A stretch of 64,000 bases of DNA, taken from NCBI GenBank assembly GCA_002794785.1, contig NBBA01000003.1, forward strand, positions 434,001-498,000. The letters are read 5' to 3'. The stretch comes from Coniferiporia sulphurascens. Its lineage: Eukaryota; Basidiomycota; Agaricomycetes; Hymenochaetales; Hymenochaetaceae. The notes beneath the pieces were generated by a model that saw nothing but the letters and a program-made list of their open reading frames with translations, did no database searches and was not told where the DNA came from. Of the stretch, positions 47,459-58,428 are shown piece by piece. Position numbers and translations under genes: made by a program. Within the stretch, counting starts at the first letter, position 1. Each line of letters opens with the position of its first letter.

Positions 47459-48939
47459 ATGCGGGGACACGCGAACGAATTAGACGCTGTACGCAAGACT
47501 CCCCCAATTTTACGTGTAACTCCGTTTTAATTCTTGTCGTATAGGGACGTCAAGCCGGTCAGCGTTCGGACCGCACAACTCAGAACACACACCAGCCACG
47601 CCCCTCTACTCGTCCAAAACAAACGCAGAAACGGGTAATTGCTGCCGTCTCTGAGGCACTTTGCAAGAGTACACGAGCTGGACCTCGTAAAAGGGCACCG
47701 GAAGGATCCTCTGGACGAGGACTTCGACCTGATAGTGGAGCAGAGACTTTCCTCGTCCTTGAGAAGGACCCGTCTGAAATGCATCGAAAGACCCAGAGGA
47801 CTCCCGAACCTAGGCCTCAGGCACGCGGGATGGTTTCTCGCACTCGCGGGCGTCAAGGAACGGACGCCTATTATCATGGTGTATCTCCATTGGTCAATCC
47901 TTACTTGGAGCCCATAGTCGGGATATCGCCAGACAGACCTCAAACACCCGTTGAACGCACAGCCTCACTCGGAGTGAGTCGTACGGCGAGACACCGTATT
48001 ACGCACGCCTCGGCTAAAAGGGCACGCAATGGCGATTTTTCTTACGCGGTCAGGGCTGTCGAGACTCCTGATCGTCTGCGCGGAGATGCGCTCAGAGCGC
48101 GCGTCCCAGAAAATGATGTTCTCAACCGGGACCTTAGTCCGGGTAGAGCTCCGCGCGGATACAAGGCATTGCCAGCCCTTCCTCAGGGTGCTTCTTCTCA
48201 ACAGACGACATTCGTCGTCCAGACATATCACCACTCAGCGGATGCCTTCCAAAATAACAAAGGAAAAGTTTCGCACGGGAGGGGTTCCCCGATTTTGCTG
48301 AATGCGCCTCGTATGCACACCGCACTGAGAGTATCAGGAAGCTCATCTAGATCCTCGTGTGACAGTGCTGAACAAACGTGGAACATGATTGATAAGATGA
48401 TGAATGCTGTTGACGAAGAGGAAATAAAAAACGTACGCGCGGCACTTTTGCGAAACAAGAAAATCAACGATAGTAAGGCTGGCTGGTCCACAACCTTACC
48501 ACATCCGGTTACCTCACGAAGCAGAAAGATGAACTTTCCGAGGAGCAGTTCGTCATCTGAGCGGGATGGAAGGAAGGATCTGAACGACATATTCCAGCTC
48601 TCGCCCCTTCGGGTCCATGGCCCGTCACGCCCACTTACTCGCTGTCCATCGGCCGCTTCTGTTTTCTCTATAGTAATTCAGCCGTCAGGCGGCCATAACC
48701 CGGCTTTGGGAGTTTCAGAAGAGCCACCAATTGCGCACGTCGCTGAAGAGAATTTGCCTACGCGGATCAGACGTATAATGCAGGAGCGCGCGCGATACAA
48801 CACGTCTCCAGATTTCGACGCTACAGATCTCTATGAACTAAGTCATTACCATGCGGACTTATCCATGACGCTCGAAATCTTACGCGACGTGGGAGACGGC
48901 GAACTGGAAGAAATCGTATTCGATAAAGAAGATGTATAG
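47459..48939 (+). CDS. Unrecognised disordered protein of 474 residues
   Basis: No family recognised. Two exons, 47459-47488 and 47545-48939, share a frame: a 30-base first exon (MRGHANELDA), a GT-AG intron of 56 bases, then one long exon. The N-terminal half is Arg/Gln/Pro/Thr-rich and basic, fitting disorder and perhaps nucleic-acid or microtubule contact. The middle has a probable helix, WNMIDKMMNAVDEEEIKNVR, then AALLRNKKIND. The C-terminal part has PTRIRRIMQERARY and ends in an acidic helix-like tail, YHADLSMTLEILRDVGDGEL, then EEIVFDKEDV. The long exon has no in-frame stop and GC-rich codons, supporting a real gene. The first exon is inferred from splice signals and phase; an alternative start is ATG 47779. 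Confidence 0.62.
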
Positions 48940-50683
48940 CTAGTTCCTCTGTCCTGTGCGGAATCTCGTTGTTTATGTATATTCTGAAAATACAATACAA
49001 AACTCAACTATGGTATTCGGCCAGCCTGTTGAGGCTGAAATGAGGATGAAGGTCACAGTCAATCAGCGTATTATTAATAATGATACAGATCAGATCGTAT
49101 TCTGCTCTCACCAGACCCAATCTCCACGGAAATCCAGGAACGTCTCGTTACTAGTAAGAGTAAGTTCTCCGCCATACTAATGCTTCGTCGACGGCGTTTG
49201 GGTAAATTTTTAAAAATCAAACTTTACGCGCAATGAGGATGCCAGCACGAGCGCCAACTTTTCCAAATTTCCACGCGACTGAATTCTGACGGGAGAAAAT
49301 CAAATGTCCCACAGTGCCCAAGTAGGTTATAGCGGCGGAAGACCAAGACTCCTCCGTTGACTCTCCGACCCAATGTGAGTTCCTGTGAAGCCAAGAAGCC
49401 GGTCAATCGACGTACCAAGTCAAACATTACGGTGCGACCGGAGAAGGGACGATTTAGTCATTTTCAAAGAGAACTTAACCTCATTGCATGGCGAATGTAC
49501 ATTCAATTTTCAGTGTGGTCTGATCTGTAGCCTTCCCTTGCCGAGGGGGAAGCGTGCCCCGCGTCCACTGGGATCGCCGGGTACGATATATCTTTCATTT
49601 CCTGGCGGCATTCAGCTGTTTTGAAGTCATAACGATGATACAGGAAATTTGTGCTCACGACAACAGTCGTTTGATGGACTGATTTGGATCACCACCATAG
49701 TTCAAAGTACACAAATCAAAGGCTGAGAAACCCATGCTACGAAGCAAAAATAATAATTGCAGAATACTGTAGTACGTCAAATGCCGCTCATGAAGCTGCC
49801 TAAATCCGCCGGAGTGTCCCTTCGATGGCAACGTTGCTGCGTCCCCTCTAAGTGCACTCGTCGAGGCCTCTGTCGTTTTCTCATGATCATGGACAAGAGG
49901 AAGTTGCTGGCCGTAAAGAGGGAGAATCGGACGAGGACAGGACCGGTGAGTGACGCGCAGGCCTTGAGGAAGGGTTCCAACCTAGTGGGGTTTACTAGTG
50001 TAGTAAGCCTAGTAGCCTCTGAATGTGAGTACAGTAGGCCTGTTCTCTTGCGTAAAGCATGTGTGTGTCAAACTGTATGCAGGGAACTTATGATGCCGAC
50101 CACGATGGACGAATTGAGTTGAGGGGGCACCGGTCGCAGTCGTCCCCCGGACCCGACTCAAGTTCAAGTCCCCCTTCAGGGCTTAACCGAGCCGTGACCC
50201 GTCCCCCCCCCCCTCCCTCTCCCCCCTCAGACCCTCACCACACAAATCGCAGCGACTTGCAGGAACCGGCGTGCTGCATCTGGAAAGTATTTTACATAAA
50301 CACAGACAATTGACGTAGAAGCCCATTCTATTATCTTCAAAAACGTGCGATTGCAACGGAGAAGCATTTTAGCACACTCATAAACCCAACCCCGAATCCC
50401 AAAAGCGTAGCTGATCCGGTCTGCCGCTCGCCTAGACGTACCCTGTGCTCGCTTACAGTCAAAATCCAAAGTCGGGGAGTACTTTCTGCGTGGAAATTAT
50501 GGAAATTACAGAACACGATATAAGCCAACCCTGACTTCGTTACATACCCCGACGACCCCTTGATGCCCCAGATATATCCCATTGTTTCCGGGTGTCATTC
50601 TGCAGGCGAACATTTAAGTACTTCAGCTGCCACCACCTACCTCACTATTCCATCCCTCAGCCGACGTCTTGATCACCGTCGAA
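48940..50683. other. Gene-poor interval before the Zn2Cys6 gene
   Basis: About 1.7 kb. It includes a C-rich tract at 50202-50228 and the promoter of the following gene. Short ATG-started frames (for example minus strand 49427-49224, 67 codons) are isolated and motif-free. No gene can be supported. Confidence 0.45.
50202..50228. repeat. C-rich polypyrimidine tract
   Basis: A 27-base C/T-only run dominated by C, including one run of at least ten C. It lies about 460 bases upstream of the Zn2Cys6 start. Length may vary between strains. Confidence 0.6.
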
Positions 50684-51878
50684 ATGGCCCATTCGCTTCC
50701 CTAGTGAGTGCTTATGCTTTCGCGCATTCCATCATTCAGTGCTCATCACCCAACCCCAATCTCAAGCCCTGTCCCATACATGACTGCCCCCCATGCACAA
50801 TACCTATTAGCTCCTCATCCGCAGCATCCACATGTGCCAGGCGCGGTCCATCTGGTTTCGGCTCAAATGAGAAACGAGCAGCCGCAGCGCAAACGCCCAA
50901 AATATACTCGCAGCAAGACGGGGTGTCTGACGTGCAGGGGCAAAAAGATAAAGGTACGCAGGTGCTGCATGATTTACTGGCGTGTTTCATTCTAAGCGGT
51001 GTTCAGTGCGATGAAACTAAGCCTAAATGTCAGCGCTGCGCGCACGGTCAGCGAGAGGTGAGGGATTCACCGGACATTTGGCGTTTCATGGTCTCTCCTA
51101 ACACCCCTAGCAGTGTACGTGGCCAGACCCAATCCCGGCGAAGAAGAAAACCCCAGCACGCAAGAATTCGGCCGGCCAGAAAAGGCCCTCATCTGCCGAC
51201 TCCACGTCCCATGTTTCCGATTCGTCATCTACTTCTCGTGGTTTAACCCCAAACGGACAGGGAGACCTGAGCGGCAACGTGAGCGCCGCCTCGATTCCGG
51301 ACTCAGGACGTCGGCACAGGTGAGGATGACTCTTGAAATACAAGCGAGTCATGCCGACTGACTGACTGACTGCATTTAGTGACGCGCAAGCCTACTCTTA
51401 TGACTCTGCACACAACATGGTGGGGCGTCGGCAAACGTAAGTGTAGTTATTCTAAGCTTCCCGTGTTCATGTATGAAATTCCACTCCGTAAAGGTTATCC
51501 AACAGTGGATCCCACAATCAGCTTCCGCACGCGCTGCCTCCCTCCTTAAATCCGATCTCAGACCTTCCACCCTCCTACTCGACATCGATGGCAAGCTCTT
51601 ACAATTTCAGCCACTCTCCAAATGGCTCGATATCTTCACGCAGCAACTCCCGTCCGTCGACTGCAAGCTCCATGCCATCCTCGCGTTTTTCGGGGACCGG
51701 TTTAGAGAATAATCATTACGACAATTCGCCTGCATTATCAAGTTTAGAAGGGCGGGACTATCCTCGTTGGGAGACGCTTCCGCCTCCACGCCCTGAGTCC
51801 AACCCATATGGATACCACCCTTCGCAGGAAAACAGCATTATGGCTAGACACTACTCCCATGAGGGAAACAGGATTTGA
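50684..51878 (+). CDS. Short Zn2Cys6 binuclear-cluster transcription factor
   Basis: Fungal-specific DNA-binding regulator. The first exon is 20 bases (50684-50703: MAHSLP plus two bases), the second 50740-50953, the third starts at 51007; further introns follow. The N-terminal cluster is read across three exons: RPKYTRSKTGCLTCRGKKIK, CDETKPKCQRCAHGQRE, CTWP, giving C-x2-C-x6-C-x6-C-x2-C-x6-C with the basic GKKIKC loop. A Lys/Pro/Ser-rich linker follows, then Ser/Asn/Tyr/Pro-rich low-complexity sequence (SSYNFSHSPNGSISSRSNSR, RWETLPPPRPESN). The protein has only about 330 residues and lacks the middle-homology regulatory domain of large Zn2Cys6 factors, so it may act through partners or be constitutive. 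Targets are unknown. One intron contains a (GACT)n run. Confidence 0.85.
51356..51372 (+). repeat. GACT tandem repeat inside an intron of the Zn2Cys6 gene
   Basis: Four tandem GACT units plus one base. The repeat precedes the acceptor, so copy-number change would alter intron length only. Confidence 0.7.
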
Positions 51879-54800
51879 GCGCCTGCCGTGGTTCTTTGTA
51901 TCGGAATATAGAGCCCGGTAATTGTCATTGTAATGCACACCGGTTACCCGCGTCCCACGTTGTAATATCCCATCCGTTGCTTCTTGTTATACCCGTTGTT
52001 AAGCTTCCTTCTTTGTTTTGTGCCATATGTGTATGCCAGATGAGCTGTGTTCTCGACTCCGCATGCTGTTTAGTTAAGCTGTACAAAATTATTTTATACA
52101 ATCTCATGTCAATGGGCAGGCGCCTAGTATCTTCTAAATCATGCATTGCATGTGAGCATTTTTCGACAGGACAAATGCTGCGCCCCCGGATCTACAATCG
52201 CCGGAGATAGTTATGGGGTTGAGTCTGTCTCGCGTAGAGTCGTGTGTATTGTCTCAGCCTGAGGCTGTTCCCGCGATGAGCCCACTAGCAGAAACATGGC
52301 ATAGGCTCAGCATAGGAGCCACCCCCCTCTCGTCATAGTACTGTAGCTAAGCTGAAAAAGGACCCTTGGAGCCGATTATTTAGGTTAAAAATGAACCAAA
52401 TTCTTTTTTTGAAAATATTTATCATGAAAACCATTGCCTCCTTGGTCATCGGCCAAAAAGGGCAAGCATTTTGCGATGATGTCCACGGCCAACAAGCAAC
52501 AGCACCGCATCCTGGGTTGGCAACCATCCCACCAATCTCTATATCCGAGGACGGCTAGCTGTGTATCATATATCATGAGGGTCTCAACGTCCTTGCCAGG
52601 GCTGCGCGTGATATTCCAGAAGATAAAGGATATCATCAAACATCGCAATGCCAGCGCGTTGGGGCCGAAAGCTCTCTTACCGATCGGACGCGGAAAGGCG
52701 CCAGTGATCCATCAGGCTACTGCGTCGCGCTAGACGCGTGTTTTCGATAGTTTCCTCGCTCCCCTTCGCCGCTCGGAAAGATCAATTCGCAGACCAGATC
52801 CCAGTCTGTAGATTCCATTGATCAACGGCGCTCCATCATTTCTGATATATTTTTTCACTTATAAACAGTGCGCACAGGACGTAAAAAACGGATACAGTTT
52901 GTCAGGAGAGTGATGGAGCAGGGGGGAAGAGAACTCCTAACAGAGAAGGGTCCGTACAGTATGCCGCTTGCTCAAATCCGAGTCTTTCGCGATCATGATG
53001 GTCTTCGGCAGGCGACGCATGTGCCACTTACGTACGTACCTGTCGATCCTTGCTTAATGCAGACCAAACTTCTGAATCTTCGCAGCGCATTCTAGAATTC
53101 TAAATCATGCCAGAAACGGGAGCAAAATCAAATTGGGTCACGTGCCGCTCCTGGATGGCCTCGCCATCAGTAAGTACTGCTGCTTCAAGTTTGTCTCGCA
53201 TTCGTACCCGACACACCCGACAGAGAGCGCCCCGGGATAATGCGCATTCGCTAGAACAGTGTAAAAATGCGGAGGTCTTTGGTGCTCTCGTTTATTGGAC
53301 AATGGTCATTGTAGTCTAGCGGGCGCCTGATTCCAACACCAACATTCATGGAAGTATCGACGACTCGGAGACGTGTTGGCCGGCATCGAGGTGTGAGCAG
53401 TGAATACCGGCTCCGGTAACTAGAAGGGGAGTTACAGTGCTTGCTGAGTTCAACGTCGAGATTATCAACAACGCCTTGTAAAAAGATAGTAACTCTTCGG
53501 TGAAACAACAACGGATTGTGATTGGATACCAGCTCGAACTACGGGTTGGACTTGGAACCATCTTTCAGACAAGCCCGTAAAACCCGCACTCGCTGTTGCC
53601 TGGTGTTCCACGGCCTTCCCTTCTATATCCATGAACAATTATATTCACGGATATAAAAAGTTAGTCGAATCTTCCCGAAGTATTGATATATAGGAACGTG
53701 TACGGCGTTTAGATCGGAATTAGAAATTAGGGCCACGCCCTTGTTGGCCAAAGAAACCTTGCGCTGGTTCTCTCTCCGGCAGATGGGCATGCACGATAAT
53801 AACTCGAGCAGCAGTGCTACGGCCGGTGGCTGACCCAGCATAACCCGTAGTTTGCGGGGTTGGTAATTATAGCTTGCGTCTAATAGGCGACTGCCTCATG
53901 TAATGACCATCGTGGCGCAAATATATAATCTCCGTCAATTGATCCCGAGGCTTCCCAGGAGAAAAGGGGGGATTGGAGGTTTCCGGGAGTGATAACCAAT
54001 TACCTCGACAGGTGCGCGTGTTAACACGTATTTTGGATCCCGCGTAAGTTATGACGGCCGAGGACACTAGTACTGTTTCCCAACGAAAGGGATAAAGGAT
54101 GGCAAGCATTATATGATGGATGCACACGGAAGAACCTACGGATCAGGGAAGCCTAAGACCGCCTTCGCTTGATATTCGGAAGTTATTTACAAAGTTCATG
54201 ATGTGTAGGATATCACTGATGTGAGGTCTCACGGCCCCTCGTGGACCTGTCCCAGGTAGATGAATTTGCCAAGCTAGGCTATGCTGTTCTGTTCTATCAT
54301 TAAGATTGTATGCGCTGTGCCGCAGTCCGAAGACCGAGTCGGCCCAAAACATTGTTCACCGGGCGCGTGAATGCAATGAGCAGTAGCAGCCCAAAGAAGC
54401 AGATGGGTTCTTATGTGCACGCTGACCCAGGAAGATGGCAAGGCAACAGAGGTACTGGGAATAACTCGAGGACAAATAGTTATAAGATTTACATCATGTA
54501 TCACACCTTAACGCCACGATCGACCTTGGGCGGCGGCATACCACTGTATAGAAGGAGACGTCCAGAAATTGTCGGGCGCAAACGTTACGACAATACAGGG
54601 CCCAACTCACCTGCGAAGCGACCTCGATTCCTGCCCCAGTGCACGAGCTTTATATTAGTATTGAAGCTGAAACTTAAACTGACTCGTGAGTCATGATCAC
54701 GTGTTGAATTACACAAGGAGTGCACAAGGAGTGCATTTGTCGAAAGAGAACAAGCTTTAGGTATAAAATCATGTGCGAGCCAATATTAACGCGTTTAAAT

Positions 54801-54991
54801 TTGTCTTCTAATGGGTACTTTATGACGCCTACTACAGACTCCACTTTCAGCCGCCACTTGGTTACCCAGCTGATCCTATTCTGGCATCCGCCGCGCCACC
54901 TGCCCCGCAATCATGGAGTCCCTTTTGTCTGTACAGCGACCTGATAACAACCATCCTCACCTCCAGAATACCTACAGCTGAGCATTGAGAT
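51879..54991. other. Gene-poor interval of about 3.1 kb
   Basis: No supportable gene. Open frames are under about 130 codons on both strands, overlap, and show no motifs. A direct repeat of an 11-base unit (CACAAGGAGTG, two copies) lies at 54712-54733. No transposon ends, tRNA boxes or coding relics were recognised by eye. Confidence 0.45.
54712..54733. repeat. Two tandem copies of CACAAGGAGTG
   Basis: Perfect 11-base direct duplication about 260 bases upstream of the small unrecognised gene at 54992. Probably a local duplication; no function is shown. Confidence 0.55.
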
Positions 54992-55643
54992 ATGGGTGCG
55001 CATACAGTCCGACTGACCTTTGAACCGGATTACTGAGCATTCACTCGCATATAGCAACGCGCGAAATCGTCGAGCTGAACGATCCCCATCCGCCTCACCC
55101 AAACGCGATCGAGGCCTTCGAAGTCGTAGAGCACGCCATTAAGGCCGCCATCCTCAAGTCGCGACACCACTGGGACGCACACGAGCCGCGCATGTGGGCC
55201 CGCGCCGCAGGCCTCTCCGACCACCAGCTCGTCGACTTCTCTATCGCTAAAGACCTCGTGCTAATTCGCAGCGGCCCGACCGCGTACGGCACGATCATCT
55301 TCGGAAAGCTCAGAATCCCCGCGGTCAATGATGACGAGGGCGCCGGGTTCGTGCACGTTAGGTGTGTGTTTAACGCGTTTTTTTTTTACCCCTCCCTTGC
55401 TGCCGTAAAAAAATATCTAACGCGTTTTATCCGCTCAGGATCCACGATCCTCCGAACAAGGTGCACTTTACACGCCTTTAGTGACACGTACTATTCTGAT
55501 CCTACTCTGATACACAGGGCGAAAGTGACGTGCTATTTCACTCCATCCTTACGGACGAGGGAAATAGAGATGCGGATGGACATCCTACGACCTGGGACGC
55601 GATACAGACCATGGACACGCCACTCGAGTTCTTCAATGAATGA
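54992..55643 (+). CDS. Unrecognised 152-residue protein
   Basis: No family recognised. Four exons (54992-54995, 55055-55361, 55439-55460, 55518-55643) give exactly 153 codons with stop. The first coding exon is only ATGG, so the start codon is cut from the rest by a 59-base intron; a 22-base exon sits in the middle. The protein reads MATREIVELNDPHPPHPNAI, EAFEVVEHAIKAAILKSRHH, then RMWARAAGLSDHQLVDFSIA, KDLVLIRSGPTAYGTIIFGK, FVHVRIHDPPNKGESDVLFH, SILTDEGNRDADGHPTTWDA, ending TPLEFFNE. It is compact and mixed alpha/beta, without signal peptide or membrane segment, so probably soluble and cytosolic. High GC at third codon positions and clean splicing support a real gene. A start upstream of the first intron was tested and meets stops. 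Confidence 0.65.
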
Positions 55644-56317
55644 ATATCTGATATGAACTTTTTTGCATTAAATGAAGACCCGAAGAATGAATGATCTATC
55701 CGCATTGAAGATTGATAGTGTACTCGTTACGTGTAAGTTGAAAGGGGAGGGGGAGGAATCATACCACAATATAATCTGCGAGTGAAGTGCAATGTACTTA
55801 CAGCGCGGGCGGAATTAACTTGGTTCGATCAAATGACGGGAGGAGTGCACGACTTGAGGCGCGTTGCCCAAGCACCTTCTGGATCTCAATACGATGAATG
55901 TTATCAGAGAACATGCATATGTATACGCGGCCCAGTTCCAAACACACCGGGGATTTAAGAAATGAACAGGAGACATATGGCATATAGACATTGTTGTACA
56001 AAGTCCAGACAAAAGCAAGGGGAATACACACGAGACACTGTTACGTACTGACGGAAGACCGAGAAAGTGCACGATGTTTCGCATAGAAAGAGGAAAGTAA
56101 AGATAAATCGTAAAATCACAGAATAAAGACAAGAAAAGAAAAAGAAAAGAAAAACAATCTGACGGAGATCTATTACGGAGGAAGAGAAAAAGAGAGCCCA
56201 ATCATGCACAACAGGGTGGATGTTCGTGTCACGTATAAGCGAAGAACAATGCGATCGCGGACGTCCGCGACCAGCGAAGTGAACCTCTAACTCCCGGCGA
56301 CAACAGTAATCCGGCTG
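55644..56317. other. Intergenic region between convergent genes
   Basis: About 670 bases of 3' flanks, including an A/G-rich stretch near 56120-56195 (probably a pyrimidine-rich 3' region of the cyclin transcript on the minus strand). No gene is seen. Confidence 0.45.
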
Positions 56318-58428
56318 TTAAGCATACCTAGCGCGCCCGATATCCAGATCGTCCAGCATGGACAACTGTCTGCTACCTGGTACGCCTGCTAAGGACAAAA
56401 ACTGCGTAAAGCACTGGGCAGATTCGACCCCCACCGCAGAGAAGCACTTGAGCGCCTCATTGACACTATCCATTTCCCCAAAGTCACTGGAGCGTACTGC
56501 GGTAGGAAATTGTGAGTTGAAATATGCAGCTTCCTGGGCTAATGCGACACCTGTCATATCTGGTGGTGTTGCGACGGAACTGCCACTTGAACTCGATTCA
56601 GATGAATCTGTTGAAGTGGTGCTATGTGCTGGTGACCATGATAAATTGCAGAACGTGCTCGGTGTGTCGAGGTTAGGCTCGACAAGGGACAAGGGCGAGT
56701 AAGACAGGCGAGGTGTCGGTTCAGATGTTAAGAGTGTGTGCGACGCAAATTCTGACGCAAGTAGTGTCTGCTGTGCACTAAGGCCAGTAGGTCGGTACAC
56801 TGCAGTGGTCGTTAGAGGAGGTCCTGCGAAGGCGAACGCCTGCGTCCCAGATCGCCGATGTAATTGGGATATGCCTCCAGACGTCGATCCTTCCGGCAAT
56901 GTGGCTGCGCGTCTTAATGACCTATCGGATACCGTCGTGGATTGCAATGCCGGCAGAACGCGCCCAATTTCTGGACTTGCTCCGAAGTCCGACAAGGGAG
57001 GGCTTGGCATATGCGACTGCATAAGAGGAGGTGGCGGTGAAGCAAATGATATAGCGCCTTCACTCTTTGTACGCATAACGGAGCGTACAGTTTCATCCGG
57101 AACTGATGCACCTTTACCAACCCAAAGACGCCATTCTAAGGCGTCCCCGAGCGCACGTTCGCAGCGACCGACCTCGCGCGGAGGGAGCCCGGATAGCTTA
57201 GCCCATGCTCGGTTAGAGTAGCACCGATCCTGCAGGAACTTCGACGCTAAAATAAGCGCTGCAAGGAACGTACGTCGGGGACATAGAAGAGGCGATGGGA
57301 GACCTGGGAGGGGTGAGAGGGGCTTCGCGGGTACCTTTCGGCGCCTAAGTACAAAGTCTGATTCTTGAGGAATATCGTGGGGAGGCAGGGACGCATCAGT
57401 TTGCATCACCGTTGAAATGCTACTCATGTCAGATGAGTCTGTTGACATAAGCTCCGTTTGAAGTCCGCCAAAGGTGGACGTGTCTTGGGTAAGATTATCG
57501 GGACTGGCTGAGGACTGAGCGAAGTCGCCCTCCTTCACAATCCTATCATCCAACTCCGGCTCGCCTCTGATCCCTAAGCCCTGTTTTTCCTTCTCTATCA
57601 ATTCCGGCACCTTTGTCCGGACGGCTTCGATATAGCATAAGGCTGATTGAAGGACGCTGCATGTCGTGCGAGAGCGACGTAGAACCTCGTGAACAAAGGT
57701 CTTTATCGGGACAAGGTCCTTTTCGGCGACTATGGTGGCGTTGCCGAAATGCTCGCCCAGGAATATGGAGGCACGTGACTGATCGGCAGGAGGTAGAGGC
57801 GAGTTTCTCGTTGAAGGTGAACAGGGCGAAGGGAGGTGAACAGACTGGCGCCGTATTTGCTGCCGTTGTATAGGGACGTTTGGTGGCACCTTTGCCACCG
57901 ATACTTGTGTTGAAGTCGCGAAGACGGCCGGAATGCATTCGGGGCGCCATATATCGGTCAAGCTTTTGACAGCTTGATCTGAAGACAAGTAAATGAGCTA
58001 AAAAGAACAAACGAAGCAGAAAGAAACGCGCAGCACGCGCTGCTTCAGACATGATATAAAACCGCTAACTCACCCACTAATGTCGCCACGTAATTTGCTT
58101 TTGCCGGATGCGCCTTCTGGACAGATACAGGTTTCGGAGCTCGAAGGGTTGCCTGTCGGGAACCCGAGGATAATGGATGAGGTGATTGCGAGAATGAGCT
58201 TGACGCAGGAGAAATAGAGTACACGGAAGAGGCTGGAGTGATTAAATAATTGTGTTCCTGAGAGGGGATATGCTGAGAGGCTGACGAGAACAGGGGAGCA
58301 TAGTTGGGCGTACTTGCGCCCGAGGCGAGTACGCCCGGGGCGCGCGGCGGGGTGTAGGGATGCCATCTCGGATTTGTTCGGGTTGCACCAGCGCCCCGAT
58401 GGGCCATGGTATGTTGAAGTGATTGCAT
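56318..58428 (-). CDS. Pho80/Pcl-family cyclin
   Basis: Cyclins of this family bind the Pho85-type CDK and steer it in phosphate, glycogen, polarity or amino-acid control. Two exons: the first from ATG 58426-58428 (MQSLQHTMAHRGAG) is Ser/Pro-rich and ends KAHPAKANYVATLVD; the second carries QAVKSLTDIWRPECIPAVFA and the cyclin box FVHEVLRRSRTTCSVLQSAL, CYIEAVRTKVPEL, then after an inserted Ser/Asp-rich loop CPRRTFLAALILASKFLQDR, WAKLSGLPPREVGRCERALG, DALEWRLWVGK. The split cyclin box with a long insertion is seen in fungal Pcl proteins. The C-terminal ~250 residues are Ser/Pro/Thr-rich, likely phosphorylated, and end DDLDIGRARYA. Which Pcl subgroup it belongs to cannot be told. ATG 58405-58407 is an alternative start. 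Confidence 0.87.

Noticed and set aside
7200..54070. Frequent ACTAGT sites in intergenic DNA as a possible repeated element
   Set aside because: The number noticed is about what chance predicts for a 6-base site in 64 kb, and flanking bases differ between copies.
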